Assembly: GCA_900550965.1 (NCBI GenBank)
Contig: URUC01000072.1
Coordinates: 1 to 10,177, forward strand
Direction of reading: 5' to 3'
DNA from: an uncultured Collinsella sp.
GTDB taxonomy: Bacteria; Actinomycetota; Coriobacteriia; Coriobacteriales; Coriobacteriaceae
DNA: 10,177 bases
Part shown: positions 4,001 to 10,177 of the stretch, in pieces
How the letters are laid out: each line of letters opens with the position of its first letter
How positions within the stretch are numbered: position 1 is the first letter of the stretch
Made by a program: the position numbers and the translations under genes
The notes under the pieces: generated by a model
The model's database searches: none
What the model saw: the letters and a program-made list of their open reading frames with translations, nothing else
What the model was told of the DNA's origin: nothing

Positions 4001-6310
4001 ATGTCATTGACTCCCAACGAGGCATATGCGGCCAAGCAGCCGTTTGTGGACAAGGAGACGCTCGAGCATATCGTCGAGCAGTTCCCCACGCCGTTTCACC
4101 TATACGACGAGGCGGGCATCCGCCGCAACATGCAAGAAGTGCGCGACGCCTTTGCATGGAACCCGGGCTTTAAGGAATACTTTGCCGTCAAGGCCAATCC
4201 CAACCCGGCGCTCATCTCCATTCTCAACGAATACGGCTGCGGCTGCGATTGCTCGAGCTATACCGAGCTCATGATCGCCCGCTCGCTGGGTATCACGGGA
4301 CACGACATCATGTTCTCGTCCAACGACACGCCGGCTGCCGACTTTGAGCTCGCCGACAAGCTGGGCGCCATCGTCAACTTTGACGACATCAGCCACATTG
4401 AGTTCTTTGAGCGTGTCGCGGGGCCCATCCCCAAGACAGTCAGTTGCCGCTTTAATCCGGGCGGCTTGTTCCAGCTCTCCAACGGCATCATGGACAACCC
4501 GGGCGACTCCAAGTACGGCATGACCACCGAGCAGCTCTTCGAGGCCTTTCGCACGCTCAAGGCCAAGGGCGCCGAGGACTTTGGCATCCACGCATTCCTT
4601 GCCAGCAACACCGTCACCAACGACTACTACCCCAAGCTCGCGCGCATCCTCTTTGAGCTTGCCGTGCGCCTGGAGCGCGAGACCGGCGCACACGTCGCCT
4701 TCATCAATCTATCCGGCGGCGTCGGCATCCCCTACCTGCCAGAGCAGCAGGCCAACGACATTCACGCCATCGGCGAGGGAGTGCACGCGGCATACGACGA
4801 GATCCTGGTTCCCGCCGACATGGGCGATGTGGCCATCTTCACCGAGATGGGCCGCTTTATGATGGGCCCCTACGGCTGCCTGGTCACCAAGGCCATCCAC
4901 GAAAAGCAGATCTACAAGGACTATATCGGTGTCGACGCAAGCGCCGTCGATCTGATCCGCCCTGCCATGTATGGCGCCTACCACCACATTACAGTGATGG
5001 GCCAGCCGGGTGGCTCCGACAAGACCGCGGCGCCTGTCACAAACACGTACGACATTACGGGCAATCTGTGCGAGAACAACGACAAGTTCGCCATCGACCG
5101 CGAGCTACCGCAGATCGACATGGGCGACGTGCTCGTGGTCCACGATACCGGCGCGCATGGTTACTCCATGGGCTACAACTACAACGGCCGTCTGCGCTCC
5201 GCCGAGGTGCTGCTGCGCCCCGATGGCTCGGCCGACCTCATCCGCCGTGCTGAGCGCCCGGGCGATTACTTTGCCACGCTCGACGTGCTGCCGAGCGGCC
5301 GAGAGCTGCTGGCCAAGTCGCGCGCCGAAAGTGCCCGCCGTCGCGCCCAGGACGAGCGTCTGGCCGTCGCCGCTCAGTGGAACAAACGCATCCAGATCGC
5401 GGAAGCGAAGGAGAAGAACATGGACATCCGCAACCTCGAGGGCTCAATCGTCGCCCTTGTCACGCCGTTTAAAAAGGACGGCAGTGTCGACTTTGACGCA
5501 CTCGAGCGCCTTATCGATTTCCACCTGCAAAACGGCACCGACGCCATCCTCACCCTGGGCACCACCGGCGAGAGCGCCACGATGACCGATGACGAGGACA
5601 ACTCCGTTGTCGCCGCGGTGGTCAAGCATGTTGCAGGACGCGTCCCCGTCATCGCCGGATCGGGCTCCAACTCCACGCAGACTATGCTCACCAAGTCGCT
5701 CACCTATCAGGGCCTGGGCGCCGACGGCCTGCTGCTCATTACCCCCTACTACAACAAGTCCAACGAGGAGGGCATCTACCAGCACTTTAAGGCCGTTGCC
5801 GATGCCGTAGATATCCCCTGCATCCTGTACAACATCCCCGGCCGCTGCGGCTGCGGCATCAGCGAGCGCAACGTAGAGCGCTTGGCCGCGCACCCCAACA
5901 TCATGGGTATTAAAGAAGCCTCGGGCAACGTCGCCTACGCGGCCAAGATCGCCCACCTGCTGTCCGATGACTTCCGCATGTACTCGGGCGAGGACGCCCT
6001 CACCGTGCCGCTCATGAGCCTGGGCGCCTCGGGCACCATCAGTGTGTGGGCCGATGTTCAGCCGCAGCTCGTGCACGACATGTGCCGCGCCTATCTGGAC
6101 GGCGACGTAGCGCGCGCCCGCGATATCCAGATTGCCGGCCAGCCGCTCATCAATGCCCTCTTTAGCGAGGTCAACCCCATCCCCGTCAAGGAAGCGCTCG
6201 CCCAGATGGGTATGATCGAGGCAAACTACCGCATGCCGCTGTGCCCCATGGCCAACGACACGCGAGCCGCACTTACCGATGCTCTGAAGGGAGCTGGTCT
6301 GCTTGATTAA
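4001..6310 (+). CDS. lysA-dapA: LysA-DapA fusion: diaminopimelate decarboxylase joined to dihydrodipicolinate synthase
   Basis: One uninterrupted 769-codon frame encodes two enzymes. Residues 1-about 430 are LysA, a pyridoxal-phosphate alanine-racemase-fold decarboxylase that turns meso-DAP into lysine: FAVKANPNP with the cofactor Lys64, RFNPG (150-154), SGGVGIPY (238-245), EMGR (282-285), DLIRPAMYGAYH (317-328), Cys357 in LCENND, and YNYNGR (392-397). A basic Arg/Ala/Glu-rich segment (about 431-473) looks helical and acts as linker. Residues 474-769 are a full-length DapA (296 residues), which condenses pyruvate with aspartate semialdehyde: TLGTTGES (518-525), YNIPGR with Tyr610, and IKEASG with Schiff-base Lys638. 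A good SD and ATG lie at the junction, so free DapA may also be made. The fused enzymes are the last and first steps of the pathway. dapB overlaps the end by eight bases, and the lysine riboswitch lies upstream. Confidence 0.9.
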   Translation: MSLTPNEAYAAKQPFVDKETLEHIVEQFPTPFHLYDEAGIRRNMQEVRDAFAWNPGFKEYFAVKANPNPALISILNEYGCGCDCSSYTELMIARSLGITGHDIMFSSNDTPAADFELADKLGAIVNFDDISHIEFFERVAGPIPKTVSCRFNPGGLFQLSNGIMDNPGDSKYGMTTEQLFEAFRTLKAKGAEDFGIHAFLASNTVTNDYYPKLARILFELAVRLERETGAHVAFINLSGGVGIPYLPEQQANDIHAIGEGVHAAYDEILVPADMGDVAIFTEMGRFMMGPYGCLVTKAIHEKQIYKDYIGVDASAVDLIRPAMYGAYHHITVMGQPGGSDKTAAPVTNTYDITGNLCENNDKFAIDRELPQIDMGDVLVVHDTGAHGYSMGYNYNGRLRSAEVLLRPDGSADLIRRAERPGDYFATLDVLPSGRELLAKSRAESARRRAQDERLAVAAQWNKRIQIAEAKEKNMDIRNLEGSIVALVTPFKKDGSVDFDALERLIDFHLQNGTDAILTLGTTGESATMTDDEDNSVVAAVVKHVAGRVPVIAGSGSNSTQTMLTKSLTYQGLGADGLLLITPYYNKSNEEGIYQHFKAVADAVDIPCILYNIPGRCGCGISERNVERLAAHPNIMGIKEASGNVAYAAKIAHLLSDDFRMYSGEDALTVPLMSLGASGTISVWADVQPQLVHDMCRAYLDGDVARARDIQIAGQPLINALFSEVNPIPVKEALAQMGMIEANYRMPLCPMANDTRAALTDALKGAGLLD
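5408..5413 (+). promoter_or_regulatory. Internal ribosome binding site before the DapA module
   Basis: AAGGAG lies six bases before the ATG at 5420, the natural start of DapA, yet both are inside the open lysA frame. As SD sites go it is at least as good as that of lysA itself. It suggests DapA once was, or still is, translated independently. Confidence 0.65.
5420..6310 (+). CDS. dapA: DapA module with its own start: 4-hydroxy-tetrahydrodipicolinate synthase
   Basis: This is the possible separate product of the fused frame, 296 residues, the usual DapA length. It starts MDIRNLEGSIVALVTPF, like free DapA proteins, behind a good SD at 5408-5413. The class I aldolase residues are present (module numbering): Thr48/Thr49 in GTTGES, Tyr110/111, Tyr137 and Arg142 in YNIPGR, and Lys165 in GIKEASG. 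It keeps family landmarks through to the C-terminal GLLD. Compared with remembered E. coli DapA, allosteric lysine-site residues differ: His53 and His56 become Asp and Glu84 becomes Thr, while Asn80 is kept. This suggests weak or no feedback inhibition by lysine, leaving control to the riboswitch. Whether the cell makes this form, the fusion, or both cannot be told from sequence. Confidence 0.7.
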   Translation: MDIRNLEGSIVALVTPFKKDGSVDFDALERLIDFHLQNGTDAILTLGTTGESATMTDDEDNSVVAAVVKHVAGRVPVIAGSGSNSTQTMLTKSLTYQGLGADGLLLITPYYNKSNEEGIYQHFKAVADAVDIPCILYNIPGRCGCGISERNVERLAAHPNIMGIKEASGNVAYAAKIAHLLSDDFRMYSGEDALTVPLMSLGASGTISVWADVQPQLVHDMCRAYLDGDVARARDIQIAGQPLINALFSEVNPIPVKEALAQMGMIEANYRMPLCPMANDTRAALTDALKGAGLLD

Positions 6311-7043
6311 GACCGTCATTATGGGAACGGGCCGCATGGGCTCGCTCATCCGCACTACCGCCGAGGGCATTGTCAACGCCGCTGGAGAGCCCGTTTTTGA
6401 CATCGTCGCCCAGATCGGCTTCGACTTGTCCGAGCTCGAGAGCGCACCGACGGCCGATGTAATCATCGACTTCTCGAACGTCGTGACCTTCGACGCCGTC
6501 GTCGCCTATGTCGAGCGTACAGGCGCCGCATTGGTCTCGGGCACCACGGGCTACACACCCGAGCAGATGATACGCCTGCGCGAGCTGGGTCAAAACGCCC
6601 GCGTCATGCACTCCGGAAATTACTCCATCGGTATCGCAGCTCTGCGTCATCTGGTAGCACAGGCCACACGCGAGCTGCCCGGCTTTGACTGCGAAATCGT
6701 CGAGACGCACCATAACCAAAAGGTCGACGCCCCCAGCGGCACTGCAAAGCTGCTGCTCGACGCCGTGGTCGAGGCCGAGCCTGAGGCTGGCTATCATCCT
6801 GTCTACGGTCGCGAGGGCATGTGCGGCGCGCGTGACCCCAAGGAGATCGGTATGCACTCGCTGCGCGGCGGCACCGTCGCCGGCGTGCACGAGGTAAGCT
6901 TCTTTGGCCAGGACGAGGAAGTCACGCTTAGCCATCGCGCCACAAGCCGCCAGATTTTTGTCAACGGCGCTCTGGCCGCCGCTCAAAAGCTCGTCGTCCG
7001 CGACCCCGGCTTCTACACCTTCGACCAGGTCATGTTCGCCTAA
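6303..7043 (+). CDS. dapB: 4-hydroxy-tetrahydrodipicolinate reductase
   Basis: DapB reduces the DapA product with NAD(P)H to tetrahydrodipicolinate, the second committed step of DAP synthesis. The 246-residue length is normal. The Rossmann nucleotide loop is GTGRMG (8-13). Other hallmarks are IIDFSN (54-59), SGTTGY (79-84), and the substrate-binding, catalytic ETHHNQKVDAPSGTA (134-148; His136/137 and Lys140), then HSLRGGTVAGVHEV. The start is a TTG at 6303, overlapping the end of the lysA-dapA frame by eight bases. It is preferred over the ATG at 6321, which would delete the first beta strand and half of the nucleotide loop. The overlap implies translational coupling, so DapA and DapB output should be linked. 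Confidence 0.95.
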   Translation: MIKTVIMGTGRMGSLIRTTAEGIVNAAGEPVFDIVAQIGFDLSELESAPTADVIIDFSNVVTFDAVVAYVERTGAALVSGTTGYTPEQMIRLRELGQNARVMHSGNYSIGIAALRHLVAQATRELPGFDCEIVETHHNQKVDAPSGTAKLLLDAVVEAEPEAGYHPVYGREGMCGARDPKEIGMHSLRGGTVAGVHEVSFFGQDEEVTLSHRATSRQIFVNGALAAAQKLVVRDPGFYTFDQVMFA

Positions 7044-7082
7044 CCAGTTACCTACCGTACCCACGCAAAGGAGAAACAGCAT

Positions 7083-7802
7083 ATGAGTAACGCAGCCGAG
7101 ATGGATGCCCAGGAGATTATCAATTACATCGCCACCGCGCCCAAAAAGACGCCCGTCAAGCTGTATGTGCGCGAGAAGCCCGGCATGAAGGTCCAGTGGG
7201 GCAATGCGCACGTCTACGGCGGCCGTCGTGGCAAGACCGTCTTTGGCGACTGGGAAGAGCTCAAGGCCATCCTCGATGCCAATGCCGACTCCATCGACTA
7301 CTACGATGTGGAGAACGACTGCCGCAACTCTGCCGTGCCCATGCTCGACCTTAAGGGCATCAATGCCCGCATCGAGCCGGGCGCAATCATCCGCGACCGC
7401 GTCGAGATCGGCGACCGCGCCGTCATCATGATGGGCGCCATCATCAACATCGGCTCCGTTATCGGCGAGGGCTCCATGATCGACATGGGCGCCGTGCTGG
7501 GCGGCCGCGCCACCGTGGGTAAGAACTGCCACATCGGCGCCGGCACCGTGCTGGCAGGCGTTGTGGAGCCCGCCAGCGCCACGCCCGTCATCATCGAGGA
7601 CGATGTCATGATCGGCGCCAACGCCGTGGTCTTGGAGGGCGTGCACGTAGGCAAGGGCGCTGTCGTTGCCGCCGGCGCCGTGTGCGTCGAGGATGTCCCC
7701 GCCGGTGCCGTCGTGGCCGGCGTCCCCGCCCGCGTTATCAAGATGCGCGACGAGAAGACCGACAGCAAGACCGGTCTCGAGGAAGGTCTGCGCCAGCTTT
7801 AA
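7083..7802 (+). CDS. dapH: 2,3,4,5-tetrahydropyridine-2,6-dicarboxylate N-acetyltransferase
   Basis: DapH acetylates tetrahydrodipicolinate with acetyl-CoA, giving the acetyl branch of DAP synthesis. The 239 residues closely follow the Bacillus enzyme: an N-terminal alpha/beta domain (1-about 85, with TPVKLYVREK and VFGDWEEL), the linking segment VENDCRNSAVPMLDLK, then a left-handed beta-helix of hexapeptide repeats (about 95-215: RIEPGAIIRD, GGRATVGKNCHIGAGTVLAGV, IIEDDVMIGANAVVLEG, VVAGVPARVIK), ending in LRQL as in the Bacillus protein. It is not the succinyl-type DapD. GGAG lies nine bases before the ATG, and 39 bases separate it from dapB. It is the last gene of the riboswitch operon. 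Its acetylated product, after transamination by an enzyme not in this window, is the expected substrate of the divergent M20 deacetylase. Confidence 0.96.
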   Translation: MSNAAEMDAQEIINYIATAPKKTPVKLYVREKPGMKVQWGNAHVYGGRRGKTVFGDWEELKAILDANADSIDYYDVENDCRNSAVPMLDLKGINARIEPGAIIRDRVEIGDRAVIMMGAIINIGSVIGEGSMIDMGAVLGGRATVGKNCHIGAGTVLAGVVEPASATPVIIEDDVMIGANAVVLEGVHVGKGAVVAAGAVCVEDVPAGAVVAGVPARVIKMRDEKTDSKTGLEEGLRQL

Positions 7803-7804
7803 TA

Positions 7805-7832
7805 GTTACGGCGTTTTACCAAACGCCGTAAC
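7805..7832 (+). repeat. Perfect 12-bp hairpin directly after dapH
   Basis: GTTACGGCGTTT and AAACGCCGTAAC pair perfectly around a TACC loop, two bases after the dapH stop codon. The base of the stem is not followed by a U-run, so it is a poor intrinsic terminator. It may protect the 3' end of the operon mRNA or act with the terminator at 7989-8029. Confidence 0.55.
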
Positions 7833-7845
7833 GACTCGACGCTGC

Positions 7846-7943
7846 AAACGCCCCAGAGCGGCAATCTGACGTTCAATCGTCGGGCATGACCAAAAGGTCA
7901 ATGCCCTCCTCTTTCACGTCACCTTGCTCGCTCTGGGGCGTTT
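7846..7943. repeat. 98-base element of three concentric inverted repeats
   Basis: Three nested stems share one centre. The outer stem is 15 bp perfect (AAACGCCCCAGAGCG at 7846-7860 with 7929-7943). The middle is 6 bp (TGACGT at 7867-7872 with ACGTCA at 7916-7921). The inner is 10 bp with one bulged A (7882-7891 with 7896-7906) around an AAAA loop. No coding gene explains it. It could be a structured RNA, a palindromic intergenic repeat or small non-autonomous element, or an elaborate 3' end. A weak TTTT follows on the plus strand. Confidence 0.55.
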
Positions 7944-7988
7944 TCGCTGACTTATGCTCAACCAGTAGCGTAATTAAGCCCCAAGTAA

Positions 7989-8029
7989 AAAGGCCGAAGC
8001 CCTCATCCGAGGCTTCGGCCTTTGTTTTT
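7989..8029 (+). terminator. Bidirectional Rho-independent terminator between dapH and the nucleoid-protein gene
   Basis: AAAGGCCGAAGCC (7989-8001) and GGCTTCGGCCTTT (8011-8023) form a 13-bp stem with a 9-base loop. On the plus strand it is followed by TTTGTTTTT (8021-8029), ending the lysine operon. On the minus strand the stem is followed by TTTTT (complement of 7987-7991), so it also ends the convergent gene that stops at 8050. Confidence 0.9.
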
Positions 8030-8049
8030 CTGCAGCGTCCAAGAGCAGT

Positions 8050-9054
8050 TTATCGGTTCTCGATGCTGCCGATGTTTTTGAGCTCGATGGAGATGAGGCC
8101 GTTGGGCTCGTTGACGAACTCGATATACTCGGAGTTCGAGCCCATCTCGGCCGGAAAGCTGATCTCGATGCCCGTATCGGTACGAATCTTGTGGTTGCGC
8201 ACGGTCGCGCGTTCGACCTGCTTGCGCTCCACGGGCACACGCTCAGGCACCTTCTCCTCAGTCAGTGCCGCGCGCACGCTCTCCTTGATAACCGGTTCGT
8301 CCTCAAAGACCTCATCGACGATATCCCAGGGCGGCAGCTCCTCGTCATCCTCGACTTTCTCGGCGACGGCAGCCTTAACCTTGGCGAGCGCCACGGCCGT
8401 ATTGGCACCGTGCTCCTCGGCGACTTCCTCGACCACACGCGTCACGGTGTCGATGACCTCCTTGCCTGATACGCCCGTGTCGCACTGCAGCAGGCCATCG
8501 GGGATAAGCATACGGTCCTCACCGGCAATCTTGCGCTTCTTGTCCACGTAACCGATCTCCATGGTGCTCGCACGCACGATGGCATAGCTCGGCACCTTTT
8601 GCGAGGGGTTCGGCAGAATGGCGTAGTGGCGCGCGATGTCGTTGCGCACCTCCCCCTCCTCGCGGCCCACTTCGTGTATAAAAGCCTGCTTGGAGCCCAG
8701 CAGCATCACGGCAAACCAGCGGGCATCCTCATCGTCGTCAAAATCGGCCACGAGCACGTCGGTTGACTCGGCTTTCTCGGCTTTGGTGAGCTCGGAGGAG
8801 ATAAACTCCGCAATCTGCTGCGACAGGTCCACGAACTCGCGCTCGCCAAAGAAATAGCCCTTGAGCTCGCTGCCAAACGCAGAGTTCTCGGCAAACGTGG
8901 CGCGTTTATTGTCGGCCGAGGTACGTGCGCGGCGCAGATGCGTGGTCACGAAGTTGCGCACGGTACGGCTCTCGATATCGAGCTCGCGCTGGCTCATAAC
9001 GTTGACGGCAGAGTCAAAGTCCAGGATATGCAGAATCGCGTGATTGATTTTCAT
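8050..9054 (-). CDS. Nucleoid-associated protein, NdpA/YejK 37-kDa family
   Basis: This 334-residue protein resembles the 37-kDa nucleoid-associated (NA37, YejK/NdpA) family. It shows the typical opening KINHAILHILDF, a conserved first third with the ELDIES, SAFGSELKGYFFGE and DLSQQIAEFISSEL segments, the hydrophobic core DARWFAVMLLG, a phased region IARHYAILPNPSQKVPSYAIV, and the acidic, Val/Glu-rich middle (about 205-265) leading to a C-terminal FPAEMGSNSEYIEFVNEPNGLISIELKNI-like strand region. The family associates with DNA, but its molecular function is poorly known. The ATG at 9054 is preferred because GGA lies nine bases upstream; the in-frame ATG at 9063 has GGA directly abutting it. 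A TATACT -10 box lies at 9093-9098, so it probably has its own promoter. It converges on the lysine operon, with a shared terminator. Confidence 0.85.
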   Translation of the reverse strand: MKINHAILHILDFDSAVNVMSQRELDIESRTVRNFVTTHLRRARTSADNKRATFAENSAFGSELKGYFFGEREFVDLSQQIAEFISSELTKAEKAESTDVLVADFDDDEDARWFAVMLLGSKQAFIHEVGREEGEVRNDIARHYAILPNPSQKVPSYAIVRASTMEIGYVDKKRKIAGEDRMLIPDGLLQCDTGVSGKEVIDTVTRVVEEVAEEHGANTAVALAKVKAAVAEKVEDDEELPPWDIVDEVFEDEPVIKESVRAALTEEKVPERVPVERKQVERATVRNHKIRTDTGIEISFPAEMGSNSEYIEFVNEPNGLISIELKNIGSIENR

Positions 9055-9092
9055 ATACGGCATTCCGTTCTAGATCGATTTCGGCACGAACC

Positions 9093-9098
9093 AGTATA
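9093..9098 (-). promoter_or_regulatory. Candidate -10 box for the nucleoid-protein gene
   Basis: On the minus strand TATACT matches the -10 consensus at 5/6 and lies about 38 bases before the start codon at 9054. No good -35 box is seen 16-18 bases upstream, where the sequence is GC-rich. The call rests on the -10 and its position. Confidence 0.4.
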
Positions 9099-9129
9099 GC
9101 GGTCGAGCCCGCCCCAGGCGCATCGAAGC

Positions 9130-9162
9130 TTGGTGCATCGGGGACAGGTTGCTTTGCACCAA
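9130..9162 (-). repeat. Inverted repeat just after the Mbeg1-like gene
   Basis: TTGGTGCA (9130-9137) and TGCACCAA (9155-9162) are perfect 8-bp arms with a 17-base loop, four bases after the stop codon of the minus-strand hydrolase gene. No U-run follows, so it is at best a weak or Rho-assisted terminator, or an operator for the gene beyond. Confidence 0.4.
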
Positions 9163-9165
9163 TGG

Positions 9166-10177
9166 TTAGCGCAGGAGCTCGGACTGCCATACCTCGAGCT
9201 GTTCTGCCAGGCTCTTACCACTAGAAGGCACGCTGAACTCGGGACGTTTGGGCAGCAGCGCACACTTAAGAATTGCCACGATGGCCTGCGAGACAAAGCG
9301 TCGCGTATCCTTGTCAAACCCTTGCGCAGCCTGGAGCATCACGGGCAGGCTCTCGCGCAGATTCCCAGCGATATCCGCAAACCGCTCAGCACCCGTAGCC
9401 TCAAACACGGAGAACAACGCATCTACAAAACGCTCGCGCTCGTTAGGTGTCACCGCAAGCAGCATCTCGCGAATGGAACCGTCGACGTAGCGCGCGCCGG
9501 CGGACAGACGCTCACAGTACACGAAGTCGCGACCATCAACCACCCAGCTAAAGGGATTGTGCTGCAGCAGGCTGAACTCGGTGCTCTCAACGATGGCATA
9601 GTCCTCCTGTGTCTCGAACATCATGCCAAAAATCGACGACCGAGGTAGCGTCTTGTCGATTCGACCGGAAAGATCGGCAAAGGCGTCGCCGTTCAGAAAC
9701 TCCTCGACGAAGCCCGGACCATCATGGGAATACACCCGTTCAATTCGCTCACGGGCGACATCGGAGCACATCGCCGCACCGTACACCGCAAGGTTTCCAC
9801 CCTTGGAATGACCTCCGCACAAAAGTGGCCCGTCAATCGCATCCACCGCCTCGTCCACATAACGCGCCGCGGATTCCTGGGCCGGCACAGGACACCGGAA
9901 TGCCATGTTAAAGTCCTCTTTCCAGCCCACAATCGTACTGTCGGTCCCCCGGAAGGAAAGATAACTAAACCCCGCCGGAAACCGGAACGCCATGGCTGCA
10001 AACTGCTCTGTCGCCACCACATCGCTCACGGCACGATAGCCGCAAACGCGCACGCCACGGTAACGAGGGCTTGCTGCCACGGCCTCCAACAAGGCCCTGC
10101 TCCCCTCTGGGTTCCACAAGTCACCAATCATGTCCCGGTAGCACTCGGCACGCAGCCACTCGCGTACGTCTAGGCCC
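9166..10177 (-). CDS. Mbeg1/DUF2974-like alpha/beta hydrolase, N-terminus off the window
   Basis: The frame is open through the right edge (it begins GLDVREWLRAECYRD), so the true start is missing. 336 residues are visible. It is a lipase-like alpha/beta hydrolase of the Mbeg1-like (DUF2974) family. The hallmark strand and turn FRGTDSTIVGWKEDFNM is present, followed by the nucleophile elbow GGHSKGGNLA, whose serine codon is at 9807-9805. SHDGPGF, EFSLLQHNPFSWVVDGRDF and a helical C-terminus follow. No signal peptide or membrane segment is visible in this part, so it appears cytosolic. Relatives are annotated as lipases, but substrates are generally unknown. An internal ATG at 10131 exists but would drop in-frame family-like sequence. 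About 110 bases separate it from the nucleoid-protein gene on the same strand. Confidence 0.88.
   Translation of the reverse strand, partial: GLDVREWLRAECYRDMIGDLWNPEGSRALLEAVAASPRYRGVRVCGYRAVSDVVATEQFAAMAFRFPAGFSYLSFRGTDSTIVGWKEDFNMAFRCPVPAQESAARYVDEAVDAIDGPLLCGGHSKGGNLAVYGAAMCSDVARERIERVYSHDGPGFVEEFLNGDAFADLSGRIDKTLPRSSIFGMMFETQEDYAIVESTEFSLLQHNPFSWVVDGRDFVYCERLSAGARYVDGSIREMLLAVTPNERERFVDALFSVFEATGAERFADIAGNLRESLPVMLQAAQGFDKDTRRFVSQAIVAILKCALLPKRPEFSVPSSGKSLAEQLEVWQSELLR

Noticed and set aside
3717..4173. Short frames on both strands within the riboswitch leader
   Set aside because: The region is explained by the lysine aptamer and its platform. None of these frames has a convincing SD or domain.
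5280..5420. A frameshift artefact as the cause of the LysA-DapA fusion
   Set aside because: All three forward frames lack a stop in this stretch, and LysA and DapA are in the same frame, so an indel alone does not explain the join. A substituted stop codon remains possible.
5444..6466. A 340-codon minus-strand frame antisense to the DapA module
   Set aside because: It lies opposite a clear DapA with all catalytic residues and has no domain of its own.
6273..7646. A 457-codon minus-strand frame antisense to dapB and dapH
   Set aside because: It is a shadow of two certain genes. Its product is Asp/Gly/His/Val-biased with no recognisable domain and no SD, as is common opposite GC-rich coding DNA.
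7886..8551. A 221-codon plus-strand Ser-rich frame
   Set aside because: It is antisense to the nucleoid-associated protein gene and passes through the terminator. The Ser-rich bias is typical of a shadow frame.
1..10177. CRISPR arrays, tRNA or rRNA genes, insertion sequences, prophage genes
   Set aside because: I found no regularly spaced repeats, cloverleaf with a CCA end, transposase or integrase motifs, or phage genes on either strand.

Overview
The window reads as a fragment of a GC-rich Gram-positive chromosome. The gut Coriobacteriia, most probably Collinsella or a close relative, are the best guess. This rests on base composition, on strong Shine-Dalgarno (SD) sites, on the mix of a protein kinase, an FxLYD protein and an Mbeg1-like hydrolase, and on the acetyl-type diaminopimelate (DAP) pathway. 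The taxonomic call is inference only. I see no mobile element, CRISPR array, tRNA or rRNA.

The centre (about 3.62-7.80 kb) is a lysine/DAP locus built around a divergent promoter region. To the right, a lysine riboswitch (about 3771-3930) precedes a tight plus-strand operon. The first gene is a single 769-codon reading frame in which diaminopimelate decarboxylase (LysA) is joined in frame to dihydrodipicolinate synthase (DapA). It is followed by dapB, which overlaps it by 8 bases, and by dapH (tetrahydrodipicolinate N-acetyltransferase). To the left, on the minus strand, lies an M20D peptidase-family deacetylase that fits N-acetyl-DAP deacetylase. Together these supply DapA, DapB, DapH, the deacetylase and LysA. 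Of the steps from aspartate semialdehyde to lysine, only the aminotransferase and the epimerase are missing from the window.

The left part (1-2.43 kb) continues on the minus strand. It holds a small membrane protein directly after the deacetylase, a membrane-anchored FxLYD-domain protein whose SD lies in a strong hairpin, an Xre/Cro-like helix-turn-helix protein, and a Ser/Thr protein kinase that runs off the left edge. The last three are closely spaced and may form a signalling module.

The right part holds a 247-base intergenic region rich in inverted repeats. It has a perfect 12-bp hairpin, a 98-base element of three concentric stems, and a bidirectional Rho-independent terminator. Beyond it, on the minus strand, are a nucleoid-associated protein (NdpA/YejK, 37-kDa family) and an Mbeg1/DUF2974-type alpha/beta hydrolase whose N-terminus lies off the right edge.

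The points most worth a second look are the LysA-DapA fusion with an intact internal ribosome binding site, the SD-sequestering hairpin before the FxLYD gene, the three-stem element after dapH, and the riboswitch expression platform, which has no obvious terminator.
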